From Agrostemma githago (taxonomy: Eukaryota > Streptophyta > Magnoliopsida > Caryophyllales > Caryophyllaceae): a stretch of 64,000 nucleotides of DNA. A model generated the notes under the pieces. It worked only from the letters and a program-made list of their open reading frames with translations. It did not search any database and was not told the origin of the DNA. The DNA lies in assembly GCA_958450325.1 (NCBI GenBank), contig OY288257.1:13845873-13909872 (forward strand). The letters are read 5' to 3'. Position 1 is the stretch's first letter, and the number at the start of each line of letters is the position of its first letter. This document shows positions 35,025-45,576 of this stretch, in pieces. Position numbers and translations under genes: made by a program.

Positions 35025-35130
35025 TTACTCGACTGAGTAGCCCCCTGACTCGGTCGAGTGGCCCAAACAACCGCAGTCGGGCTCGTTACAAGGCCCACTC
35101 GATCGAGTGGAGCTGGCACTCGATCGAGTG
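35025..35130. repeat. Second ACTCGATCGAGT palindrome cluster (right LTR, U3 side)
   Basis: Four copies (actcgactgagt, actcggtcgagt, and two actcgatcgagt) 25-135 bp upstream of the TATA element in element direction. Confidence 0.88.
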
Positions 35131-35517
35131 GGTCAGCTGGAGCGAGAGGTTCGGGCTTCTTGGACCTCGAGCTGGATACTTGAAGGGTTTTGTATTTGGG
35201 TCAGATTTTTGATGTTTATGTGGTTGTTTTTATGTGTTTCGGAAACGGCTTTGACCGGGGTTGAGCCAATCGCCAAAAGTCGGTTTTATTTCCGGTGTCG
35301 GTTTTGACCCAAATTAGTCTTGTTTGATTGGAAACGACCCGTTGGGCCTGAATCTGAGGTTGGTTTTGTAAGATTTGTACTCCGTAAGTACTTAAGCCAA
35401 CAACTAATGGTTTTGAGCCCATATTCGAGTGCGTAGAAACACGTTTGCGTCCGATCATCATCGGGTGTTTTTGGAAACTGCTATAGACACCTGGCAGTCA
35501 AAATGTGGGTGTCTATA

Positions 35518-35522
35518 CGGGT
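35518..35522. repeat. Target site duplication of element C (right)
   Basis: CGGGT, identical to 19015-19019. Confidence 0.9.
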
Positions 35523-36121
35523 GTAGGGCCATAGGTCAGGTAACCCAACCCTTAGGGTTCAATGACTGGGCCCGGTGGAGCCAATCCTAGCTCCAGTCTG
35601 GTGACCAATTTTGAGGGGACTTCTCTGGTGGTCTTCTTGCCAGTTACTGATTCCCTACGGGTGTTGGGTTCTCCCCTAGGCATCAGGGGCGTCATTTCTG
35701 GTGACATCTGGAGCGATGCAACTGGAGTCTTGTCTGTTGCCGAGATCCGAGCCTTGATATCTTGGTTGTCCTTCTGCAGGGTTTCTACTGCCTGGCGCAG
35801 GGCATTGATTCCTTGGAGCATACTCTGCATCAGGTCTGGTGACCCCGCGCCACTGGAAGCTTCTCCCACGAATCCTCCTGGGGTCGGAGTTCTGGTTGGT
35901 ATGCTCTCCTTCCTGGCCTTGGAGGAGTTGGTGACCCCAGAAGTTTTAGACGTCGGAGGGAGCCTAGACGCCGATAGCGTGGGTTTCACCGTCAGGCTGG
36001 TGGGGATTGCCAGGGTGAGGGGCGTGAGGACTGGCTCTGCTGACCCCGGGGACGATTCTCCTCCAATGGGCTGGGTCGACGTTCCTTGACTACTGGAGGG
36101 ACTTTGACCAGATCCGGACAT
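35523..36121 (-). pseudogene. Element A gag, N-terminal part
   Basis: Best start ATG 36121 (MSGSGQSPSSSQG), 55 bp after the PBS. Ser/Thr/Pro-rich with a coiled-coil-like segment (LMQSMLQGINALRQAVETL). A TAA after VIEP ends the frame about 30 bp before the element C insertion. Gag continues beyond C from 19014 leftwards. Weakly diagnostic alone; the call rests on its position between PBS and the recognisable gag of 17346-18955. Confidence 0.65.
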
Positions 36122-36175
36122 GGCGGCACAGAATTGCTTTACTGTAGGATTTGGCTTATAGGAAATGATCACTTT

Positions 36176-36193
36176 GCCCCACGGTGGGCACCA
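36176..36193 (-). promoter_or_regulatory. Element A primer-binding site
   Basis: Minus strand TGGTGCCCACCGTGGGGC, three bases after the LTR end (...ACCAAAACA att). Different from the PBS of element C; the tRNA is not assigned. Confidence 0.75.
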
Positions 36194-36196
36194 AAT

Positions 36197-36993
36197 TGTT
36201 TTGGTAAAAATTTACCGGGTCTATGATTTCGATTGCGAGTTAAAGCAATCGTCCTATAACTACGGGTCGACGAAATCGAACGGATCTGGCAAACAAAGGA
36301 CAACGAATGACAATGGACGACACACAAAGTTTTGGTGACGCGGAAACCCGATGTGGGAAAAACCGTGGGCGGAGTCGAAATCCCGCCAAGATTTCACTAT
36401 GAAGGAAAGAAGAATGAAGAAAAGAATACAAATATGAGTATTTTATCTATGGCTGATTGCTGGAATTTTGGTGTTGTGTATGCTTGGAGTCGGTGTGCTT
36501 AGATGATCCTTCCCCTCTTCCTCTCTTTCCTTTATATATGGCCTCTCTTCATGGAGTCTTCATTGCCCTTTAATGTGGAGCAATTATTGCCCTTGATTGC
36601 CTGATAACCATTACGACTGTTACAGTCAACTCCTCATTCTCCTCCTTCTCCTCCTAGTATGTAGGAGGGTTTCCATGTTTGTAGGGGCAGTTTCTGCCTT
36701 TCTTTATTGGTATGGGCTAGACTTCTTACTCCAACTGCTGGGCATGTTTAGTTAAGCGGCCCATTGTTTTATTTCCCTCATAATTTATTCGACCCATCGT
36801 TGTATATTGTTTCGGGTTCGCTTGTCTTGACGTCTTTTCGGTTATTTTGACTTCTGTCTTGTGATCTTTGATTTTGACATTCATCCGTGGACCGTGAACC
36901 CTTTTGTTGTTGACCTTTGACTTCTGACCTTTTGACCGTCCACTCGTAGCATGCCACGTTGCATTCCGAAGGTGCAAATTTTTGGCCCGAACA
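36197..36993 (-). repeat. Element A 5' LTR
   Basis: 797 bp; on the minus strand starts TGTTCGGGCC and ends ACCAAAACA directly before the PBS. TATA-like CCATATATAAAG at 36530-36542 (minus). The next five plus-strand bases, atatg (36994-36998), should be the target duplication; the partner is off-window. Confidence 0.82.
36530..36542 (-). promoter_or_regulatory. TATA element of element A LTR
   Basis: Minus strand GCCATATATAAAG, about 450 bp into the LTR. Confidence 0.5.
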
Positions 36994-37260
36994 ATATGCA
37001 TACTATTAAAATTCCTATTTATCTACTGAGAGATTTGCAAATAGCGTCAAAGGTTCACTTTTAACTTGGATTCAGAATGAAAGGGAATAAATTAAAACTG
37101 TTGTATAATTTTTTGTGCATCTTAGTGTAATTCTATTTACGGGATAAAGGGAAAACCGCTTTGTGTGGAAAACACAGGGAGTAGGAGGGGAGCCTTTTAG
37201 GCAATGAGGTATTGTTGTTGTTGTTGTTTACCTCTACTTTTAATCAATAAGAATATAGAT
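36994..37260. other. Flank between element A and the LINE
   Basis: AT-rich; ends with a gggagccttttaggcaatgaggta stretch and a (TTG)n run near 37210-37228 that resembles the tail of a SINE or RTE-type LINE, not provable here. Confidence 0.35.
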
Positions 37261-37274
37261 GATGCTTTTATGTT
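37261..37274. repeat. LINE target site duplication (left)
   Basis: gatgcttttatgtt, identical to 42350-42363. Confidence 0.9.
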
Positions 37275-37339
37275 TGTTTGTTTTTTGGTAAAAGGTAATT
37301 GTATATATAAATCGTGTAGTCAATGTACAAGGGAGATGG

Positions 37340-40300
37340 CTACATCAAATTATGTAACCATCTAGCATCTTTAGCACTAATTGGATGTTTAATTTTACAC
37401 ATAATTCTATTCCTCACATCCATCTTGATAAGCTTAACCGTACTCTGCGGCTGCTGCATAGCTTCTTCAATCCTGCATCTGTTTCTCTGTCGCCAAATAT
37501 AATATATGGTCGCATTGATCAATGTTTTGATTATATTACACTGCAATTTCGATCCCCTCATCTTAGACACCCATATCAGCGCACCTCTGCTCGGCATTCT
37601 TTTCCTCACCCATTGATTCAAAATGTCAATTACTGTCGAACTCCATCGACATTCAAAAAAGAGATGCTCCAAGCTCTCCTCATGGCTCTCACAGAGATAG
37701 CACAAATTGGAATCAGCAACTCCAAACCTCATGAGTTTTTTCCTCGTGTTTAAAGCCTCCCTAAACACTAACCACGAAATGAAGCTATGTTTCGGGATGC
37801 TCCAACCACTCCACACAAATCTTCACCAAGTAACCTTCGGCCGTTTCTCCCTAATTTCATCATACGCTAATGAAATCGAGTAAATCGACAAAGATCCATG
37901 CCACTTCCCATTCTCAAACATGTGCTTAATTTTCTCCTTTGCCTGACAGATCTTCCTCCAAGCCCACGTGACATCAGTATTAGGCTGATAATCACGCCAA
38001 TCGGTGTTCTTAAGATAAGCACAATTAACCCACCGAACCCATAATCTGTCAGGCTGATCAAATATCCACGAGGCCAATTTTGCCACAGCTGCAATATTCC
38101 AGGTCTCTAAATCCCTAAGCCCCAATCCCCCCTCCGCTTTAGGACAACACATTTTCTCCCAGCTTACTAAAGCCCAATTAGTCCCTTCAACACCCCCACT
38201 CCAAAGAAAGTTGCGACAAAGGGAACCAATTCGAGCCATAATAAATTTCGGGATAATAAAAAACATAGCCCGGTAATTGTGCAGCTGAGATAGCACAGAA
38301 TGGAATAAAGTCAATCTCCCTCCATAAGACAATTTCCGAGACCCAATACTAGAAATTCGCGAAGTAATACGGGCTAACAATTTTTCACAATCATTCTTCC
38401 CTAGGCGAGTACTCTGGATAGGCAACCCAAGATATTTAAAAGGTAACGTACCTTCCACACATCCCGAGAATTGCAAAATAGTGTCCTTCCTGTCATTATC
38501 AACACCAGCAAAATACGCGTGAGACTTGCCCACACTAATGCAAAGTCCCGAAGCTCTACTGAACATTGCAAAAGCGCGCCATAAATTCTCCATCGAATCC
38601 TTCTCCCCTTTACAAAAAAGGAGTAGATCATCCGCGAACAACAAATGGCTAAGTTTCATCGCACCACATTTAGGATGATATTGGAATCTTCCTTCACCCA
38701 TACAAAAAGACATGATTCGAGAAAAATATTCCATACAAATCGTGAAAAGTGAAGGCGACATCGGATCCACTTGTCTCAAGCCCCGTTTGCCCCTAAAAAA
38801 GCCAAAATTATCCCCATTAGCACAAAGTGAATAGGAGACCGTCTCAATACATTCCATGATCAGTCTACGGAAGTGATCCGGGAAATTCAAAGCCCTCAAC
38901 ATTTGGTCAACAAAGCTCCATTCCACACTGTCATATGCCTTATGAATATCAACTTTGAACAAACATCGAGGTGAAATTCGACCCCTCTTATACATTTTCA
39001 CGAAATCCTGACATATGAGAACATTCTCCACTATGCTCCTCCCTTCGATGAAACCTCCTTGTGTAGGAGAAATAATCTGAGGAAGTACTTTAGCCAGTCT
39101 TGTACAAATACTTTTAGCAATACATTTGTACAACACATTGCAACAAGCTATCGGCCTGAATTTCTTCACAGACTGAGGTCTATTAACTTTCGGAATTAGA
39201 GTAATATTAGCACAATTGAGCTGTTTTAGAAGCTTACCCGAGGCAAAAAACTCCTTAATGGCGCTCACAACGTCCTTCCCTATTACTCCCTATGATTCAT
39301 TGGATTCGCAACGTATTCCGTTTTTGGCAAATTCATCAGCTTTGCAACATTTTCATTTTGGGCCATATTTTTCTTATGAAATGACTAACCTATCCTTAAC
39401 TTTTCATTACTATATTCCAAAATATTCAATCTAATATTATTATATTACTTAATCTTACATGACATCACTATTGTGGTCCACCAATTCACTTTTCTTATTT
39501 TTTGTGTGAATAGTAAATGTTGCGATTCCAATGAATCGGAGGGAGTACATCCCATGAGTCAATAAAAAATTGACTCGAGAACCCATCCGGTCCTGGCGCT
39601 TTATCCCGAGGTATGCTAAATAACGCAGATTTGATTTCATCCTCCGTTACACTCGCCTCTAGCCACTGCCTATGTTCCTCACTACAAAGGTTTCCACGCT
39701 GAACCCAATCAAGGTTAATCGGCTCAACTTCTCTCGAATCTCCAAGCAATGACATGTAATAGCGTAGGAATGCCCCTTCAATCCCATCCTTATCTCCATG
39801 CTCGACTCCATCTGCATCAACAATCTTCAAAATCGCATTATGTGCTCTTCTCGATCTCAAAAGACCATGAAAAAATGCCGAATTCACATCACCTTCTTTG
39901 ACCCATTTTTGTTTCGATTTCTGGCTCCAGAATTCTGATCTCGCAGACTGCAGCAACCGCACCCGTTCGTTCAAATCAGCCTCTTCAGCCAACACCTCGC
40001 CAGACCTGTCAACACGAAATTGCTGCTGTAATTGGTCCAGTTTCAGCTCGGCTACAGCGCATCTATTCTCTATATCCGAGAAACATGAAGAATTCAAGTC
40101 TTTAAGAGGCCTCTTCAAGCTTCGTATTTTAGAGACAACCTGGAACATTTTCGATCCCTGAATCCTCACACTCCACGCCTCAGTCACGCATTTCAAGAAA
40201 TCCGGGGATTTACTCCACATGTTCATATATTTAAAGCTTCTATTCTTCCTAACCGGAGGCTGTTCGAACTGCACGATACATGGGCAATAATCAAAAGTAC

Positions 40301-40967
40301 CCTCCGGTGAGAAATTCGCAGACCCATTAGGAAACAAACTCATCATTTCATCATTAACCAAACACCGATCTATGCGACTAAAAATTCTTGTATCCGCGAC
40401 CTTACGCTTATCATTCCAAGTAAACCAAGACCCACAGGCCTTAATATCATTCACCTCACAATTAGCCAAACACTCTCGAAATTGAATCATATCCTCCTCC
40501 GGAGACGCCCCACCCAGCCGCTCCCGAGCGTCAATAACGCAGTTAAAATCACCCAAGATAACCCAAGGGCCTCTCAGAGCATAAGATTCAAGCTTCTGCC
40601 ACAGCCCGACACGATCCCACGCGTAGTTAAATGCATAAACGAAAGTAAGCAAGTACTCCTTCCCCGAATTCAATGACACCTTGACATGAATACTTTGATT
40701 GCTATACTCCAATATCGTCAGGTTAACCCTAGAATGTTTCCATAAGAGCCAAACCCGACCACCTTCATGACAGTGATTATTCGTCGTAATGCTACATTCA
40801 TAGAATATATTCTGATGAACTTTAGCATACGATTTATTCTTTATTTTAGTTTCAAGCAGGCCGAAGATATCTACTTGATGCTTTCTTATGAACTCACTAA
40901 TTGAACGTTGCTTATTTATATTACACATGCCACGTACATTCCAACAACCTATATTATGTACTTCCAT
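37340..40967 (-). pseudogene. LINE ORF2: endonuclease, reverse transcriptase, zf-RVT
   Basis: Start MEVHNIGCWNVRGM at 40967. APE-type endonuclease motifs: CWNVRG, LLETKI, ILGDFNCV, SRIDRCLV; the last block reads FDYCPCIV where SDHCPCIV is usual, so the catalytic His is Tyr. The RT block begins APGPDGFSSQFF, then a Stowaway MITE (39286-39545) interrupts; removing it restores DSWDVIGKDVVSAIKEFF. RT proper has DIHKAYDSVEW, RQVDPMSPSLF (usually RQGDP) and catalytic FADDLLLF. A TGA at about 37820 splits off the C-terminal zf-RVT domain (SFISWLVFREALNTRKKL, CYLCESHEESLEHLFFEC). One nonsense codon, the MITE and two key substitutions make it inactive. Confidence 0.92.
39286..39545. mobile_element. 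Stowaway-type MITE inside LINE ORF2
   Basis: 260 bp with inverted ends ctccct.tgattcattggattcgcaac / gttgcgattccaatgaatcggagggag and TA on both sides (39284-39285, 39546-39547). Same family as 49660-49850. Its removal with one TA restores the ORF2 frame. Confidence 0.9.
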
Positions 40968-42207
40968 GTAAAACAAGCTCCAAACCAACCCCATCCTTTT
41001 CTCCTACCCTCTCTTTTCGTGGTGAGCCTTTCACCATTTCAATGAATGGAATATTAGGTGTCACAACCAAACTCTTCCTGGGTAACAAAACAGCATTTGG
41101 ATTTCCTCCGTTAGCCTGATTCGTCTCAGCCTGACCAGCAGCATAATCTTTAGACAGACCAGCTACTGGCCGAATCAGTTGTCTCTGCTGTCGAACAGGA
41201 GCAGTAGCAGGCCGGACCACACCTCCTTCGTTCTTCTTCATTCTAGCTTCAACTCTCGCCTTTTTCAACTCCTCTTTCTTACAATCACTCCCCTCATGAC
41301 CATAATTCTTGCATTTGGAACACCAAATTGGTTTCCACTCATACTTCACATGTATTTCAATCACATTTTCATTTTCATCCAAAAACTTGATCGAGTTCTT
41401 GAATTTTTGTCCCACTTTAGCCAAAACCATCACCCTAGCATACCCCAACCTAGTCCGCTCCTCCGTAGCTAAATCAGATTTAACGTACGGACCAACTAGG
41501 GCAGCAATTCGGGGAAGACAACGCCCCCAAAATTTCAGCGGAAGTTCAGGTAATTGTATCCAAATAGGGACTTCCTGCACATCCTCTTTATCTAGCTTGG
41601 CATCAGGGGTCCATTCTTTCACAATCAATGGTTTGTTATCAAACATATACAAACCATGGTTTAGAACACTTACCTTTGCCTCTTTTTCTTTGAATCGCAC
41701 CACAAAAATTCCATTCGGTATGAATGAGATTTTATCGATAGCATGTTCCTTCCATATTCGCTTCACAAAACCCTCTATCACTTCCCATGGAGGGTTGGCT
41801 CCCATGATGAAGCAATAGACCGCATTGCTCCAATATTCAATTTCATCATCCATATCATCCTCCGAGAACCGTAACAACTATTCCTCCTCTTCAACTTCAA
41901 CCGTTTTCTTGCCATCTCTCTGTTTCCACCCGCCCTCATTCAACTGTTTGGTATGATCAAAATTGGTTTCCGGGACAAATTCCGATACCTCTTCCTCCTC
42001 AGATTCAGGATCCGACGCATAATTGAGACCAGGGATCTCCGTCAGTTTCAAGTTCGACGTCGAGCCATCATCCGAATGAGCACGCTTCGCGTTTTTCTCT
42101 ATAGTTCGCAGAATTTCCTCTTTCGTTTTCTTAGCCATCTTTGAGCCTGCAGGTTTGGCCCCTTTCGAGACCATCGTTGTCTTCTTTTTCATGTAATCAC
42201 GTAACAT
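40954..42207 (-). pseudogene. LINE ORF1 (DUF4283 / CCHC RNA-binding protein)
   Basis: Best start 42207 (MLRDYMKKKTTM), with a basic N-terminus, an acidic stretch (DPESEEEEVSEF), then a TAG at 41878-41880 and continuation in the same frame: LRFSEDDMDDEIEYW, the DUF4283 domain (WKEHAIDKISFIPNGIFVVRF, VPIWIQLPELPLKFW) and the zinc knuckle CSKCKNYGHEGSDC. This is the usual ORF1 of plant L1 elements, an RNA-binding chaperone. The stop is the only visible break. The end overlaps the start of ORF2 by about 14 bp. Confidence 0.88.
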
Positions 42208-42349
42208 GGAGCGCAGGGCAGTTGTGTCGCCGTCAGAAACTGCCGAGCCGGATTATGCCCTAACGATCGCCTGAAATTCGCAAGTATCGCCAGAGAGTAT
42301 TTTTTAATTTTTACTTTTGTCAAATTTGATTTTGAAGGTTATTATCCAC

Positions 42350-42363
42350 GATGCTTTTATGTT
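42350..42363. repeat. LINE target site duplication (right)
   Basis: gatgcttttatgtt, identical to 37261-37274. Confidence 0.9.
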
Positions 42364-42875
42364 ATTTAAGCTATAATCGTTACTCCCTCCATCCAAAATT
42401 AAACTTCATGTCTCATGGGGTGCAAAAATTAAGCAAGGTGATAATATGTGGTGGAAAATGAAAGTTAGGGAAAGAGGTGGGGTCAGAAAGTATAATTACC
42501 ACAAATATGAGGGGCCGTTTGGTTCAAACAAATGGAATGGAATGGAATGTATTCTAATAGAAGAGGGGGATGGAATTAGAACTACATGCTTATTAATGGT
42601 TGTTTGCTTCGATCCTCTAATGGATTGTAATTGTCATTCATGATGTTTGGTTCAAATACATGGAGATTCATTTGATTTTGTTAAAAACTAAAAACCATTA
42701 TTTATAATTAAAAATTTATCACTACAAGATAATAACAAAAACACCATCTTTAATGGTTCATAAAAAATCCATCAAAAAAAATTCATAGCAAACTTCAAAA
42801 ATAAAACATTCTAGTTAAAAAAAACATGGAAAAAAAAAAGTATACATAAAATTATGAGTGCATCTATCATAAACA

Positions 42876-43978
42876 TCAAAGATTGTCATTCCAAGGCAAG
42901 TGTGGGTGGATGAGGTTAATAACAAACTCCCTCTTCGATGCATCATCTGGACTCTGGTAAAACAGAGATAAATCACTTGGGTTAGATGCCAATTTTTGTA
43001 CGGCTAGTAATGCTTCAAACCTAGTCAATCCTTGTACACCAAGAAGCTCGCTTATCAAGTTTTTCTTTTGATCTTCTAATTCTTGCTCACGGATCATGAT
43101 GGCATGTTCATGTTGCTGAGTGGTTGATAAAGCATTTGCAATAGTAGACATATGAACATTCATTCCGTTCATAAAACCAGCTAAGTTTGAAGACATATCT
43201 TTAAAAGACGTTGACAAATCCACAACCTCGGGTATCTTTCTCTTCTTTGTTTTCTGTTTGTTATTCTCCAATGGATTTTTCATCGTTTTTGCTTTCTTTG
43301 AAGTAGGTTCAGTTGGATTAAGCTAAGTAGACTGACAAAGTGATTCATCATCATCCAATATGTCATCTTCATCACTCTCATCTTTACTTAAGTCAATGGC
43401 CTCATTTTGTTGGTTATCCACAGCTTCCACAAAAGTCTCAGAATTAGTCCCAGTGGCTCGATCATGACCATATATAATTGCCAACTTATCAAAATGTGGA
43501 AACGGAACATTCCACAATCCATGAGCACTTTTATTTAGCTGAAAAAAATACACACATTATATATCAAATGGCAATAAAAAAGATTAATAAGCATTCAATT
43601 TTATTTTTTTAAAATACAAAAAAATATTACCCTACCAAAATCTTCATAAGATTGTCTTTCACACTTTATCATATGGTTCTGCTCATCCCAAGAAAAGTCA
43701 GACGTGCGAAATATTTTTGTAAACGCATTATATTTATCTTTGAACCATTTAATTTTAGACTCAATATGAGGAACTGCTTTTAAACCACATCCTGGAAATT
43801 TTTTGTTCAGCATATCCTCCAACTTATTCTTGAAGCCACTTTTGAAATTGCCGTCTGCTTTCCATTGTGGGTCACTACTCAAGTCTAGTAAGCCATCAAT
43901 TAGATATTCTTCTTCAAGTTTGGTCCAAGAGCGCTTATTTTTTCATTTTCTACCTTGTGATGTTTGTCCAACATCCAT
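42876..43978 (-). pseudogene. Harbinger Myb/SANT-like DNA-binding protein
   Basis: Helper protein of PIF/Harbinger. From ATG 43978 the frame reads MDVGQTSQGRK, then an in-frame TGA, then KNKRSWTKLEEEYLIDGLLD, the Myb/SANT-like helix region, to 43601 (IKWFKDKYNAFTKIF). Further exons are likely: 43553-43323 (NKSAHGLWNVPFPHFDKLAI, acidic end) and 43283-42876 (KKRKIPEVVDLS to HPHLPWNDNL). Splice sites are not fixed. The family is well known in plants; the TGA indicates loss of function. Confidence 0.7.
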
Positions 43979-44197
43979 GCTACATACAATATAATGTTAA
44001 TGACGTAAAATCAACTCTTAAATAAAATTATTGCATTTTATGTCACAAATATATATATTATACAATACATTAGTTCAAAAATATTTGCAAACTTATTAAA
44101 GCATTCAAAATATATTATTCCAAGAAACATGAGGAATACAAGTCCAAACAATTTATGCATTTTGATTACGTCTAGTTCTCCAATTGTTATAACTAGT

Positions 44198-45576
44198 CTA
44201 TGCTAAAGTGTTACGATAGTTAGTCCATTCATCAGATGTCTCAATCAAAGTAATATAATCAACTTCTTCATCTGAATCATCGTCATCATTGTCATTATCT
44301 TCTTCTTCATCTGATTCTTCATAAATTGTGTAATCAGTAGGCATATATTTTCGAATGAGGTTATGTAATAAAGAACAAGCCTGAACTATACGACCTTGAG
44401 TTCGTACTGAAAAGAAAGAAGGAGACCTAAGAATACCCCATCTCCCTTTTAGTAATCCAAAACATCTTTCAATAACATTTCTAGCTTTAGAATGTTTCAT
44501 ATTGAAATAGTCCTCGGCACTAACTGGTTGTCGATCACCCCACTCCTTAAGATGATATATGTGACCTCTATATGGTGCTAAAAAACCTTCACAATTTGTA
44601 TATCCCGCATCAACCAAGTAATATAAACCTTCACATTTAATCAAAAAAAAAATTGTTTCAGTCTTAAGATTGAATATTTAAGGATATAATTTTTTTATTA
44701 GTATCGTAATACATTCTTTAATTTTATTACCTTGAGGAACCTTTAAGCCACTGGGCCTACTAATAGCATCTCGAAGGACACGACCATCATGAGCTGATCC
44801 TTCCCAACCATGCTATACATATATAAATTCCAAAAAAGGATTACATACACCTGACACATTCATAGCAATAATAGAACCTTTCGTTCCTTGTTCGATATCT
44901 TGGTCTATCCTCATTTGGCACTTGAACACTAATTTATGTGCCGTCTAAGGCTCCTAAACAATTCTACAAAACAAATAAAGGTGAATAAGTTTAATAGTGC
45001 GGTTGGTTTTGCGTGAAATACACATGATTAACCAAATTGTAATACGTGGAAATATTTTCATCTACCATCTTCACATTATGATGTTATTGGCTTCGGCTTT
45101 TTAAGTAAATGGTCATGTAACTTTAGGACAACATGAAGACAACGATGAAAGTTTCTACTTACACTCTCTCCACTTCTAAAGAAATGATTTTCTATAGTAC
45201 TATTTTTGAAATGATGTGCTAATGTATATAAAAACATAGCCACAATTTTCTCTAGTGACATATTTCGCGTTCCATTCAAATCTCCAATATCTCTAACCAT
45301 CTCACAAAGCACATAAAACGTTCTTCGGTTCACACGAAGTTCACTTTTACAAACTATGTCACTGTGCTTAATTAGTGTATGCAAGTGTCTTTTTCTAAGA
45401 CACTTTTTTTCATCTTTACTATACCGAGGACGTTCAATCTTATGAATAGTCACACCCATCATACACAATAACACATATAAAATGGTAATTACGTTAATAA
45501 TAACCATGATAGTCAGTAGCAATTCAATTTCACTCTTCTTCCGCATCCTTATTATAGTCAATTGAGAGGTAAACAT
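44198..45576 (-). pseudogene. PIF/Harbinger DDE transposase
   Basis: N-terminal helix-turn-helix-like part at 45576-45076 (ELRVNRRTFYVLCEMVRD...NFHRCLHVVL). The middle, 44945-44660, is read only with shifts and a TAA: CLGALDGT (first catalytic D), VPNEDRPRYRTRNE, GWEGSAHDGRVL (second D), LKVPQG. The C-terminal part 44644-44198 holds YYLVDAGYTNCEGFLAPYRG, HSKARNVIERCFGLLKGRWGIL (catalytic E) and an acidic tail. The stop after DGT and frame breaks make it inactive. Confidence 0.88.

Larger units (their letters stand above)
19020..35517 (-). mobile_element. Element C: complete Tat/Ogre-type retrotransposon with antisense PMD gene
   Basis: Full-length 16.5-kb minus-strand element bounded by CGGGT duplications. 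In its own direction: 5' LTR 35517-32883, PBS 32879-32862, a 1-kb leader, gag-protease 31839-29774, linker and RT start 29576-28479, pol 28508-25481 with two RNase H domains and integrase, an antisense PMD-like gene (23249-25068, plus strand), purine tract 22603-22590, and 3' LTR 22589-19020. The dual RNase H and the extra antisense ORF after pol are known traits of the plant Tat lineage (Grande, Ogre, Retand and relatives). The two LTRs differ by only a few bases per hundred by eye, plus one 0.9-kb insertion. The coding regions already have frameshifts and stops. Confidence 0.93.
32883..35517 (-). repeat. Element C 5' LTR
   Basis: 2,635 bp, direct repeat of 19020-22589 without the MITE. Element start reads TATAGACACCC (a G-to-A change from the other LTR's TGTAGACACCC). 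Contains TATA at 34989-35000 and palindrome clusters at 33660-33890 and 35025-35130. The frame 32847-33347 crosses the LTR edge and is not a gene. Confidence 0.94.
16421..36993 (-). mobile_element. Element A: outer Tat-type Ty3/gypsy retrotransposon, 5' part, interrupted
   Basis: Minus-strand host element of the nest. From its 5' end: LTR 36993-36197, PBS 36193-36176, gag start 36121 to 35518, then element C (35517-19020), then the rest of gag, protease and the start of RT, 19014-16421, where Athila B interrupts it. The remainder lies off-window to the left. The Tat lineage is inferred from the gag finger (C-X2-H-X4-H-X4-C), the RT block and the PBS geometry. Several frameshifts and stops make it clearly dead, consistent with being the oldest layer. 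Confidence 0.85.
37275..42349 (-). mobile_element. Full-length L1-type LINE
   Basis: About 5.1-kb minus-strand non-LTR retrotransposon (including a nested 0.26-kb MITE). It is bracketed by the 14-bp direct repeat gatgcttttatgtt at 37261-37274 and 42350-42363. The 3' end on the minus strand reads ...CCTTTTACCAAAAAACAAACA, an A-rich tail next to the left duplication. ORF1 is at 42207-40954 and ORF2 at 40967-37340. Confidence 0.93.

Noticed and set aside
35562..36089. 175-codon plus-strand frame
   Set aside because: Exact antisense shadow of the Ser/Pro-rich gag start of element A.
41309..41818. 169-codon plus-strand frame
   Set aside because: Antisense shadow of LINE ORF1.
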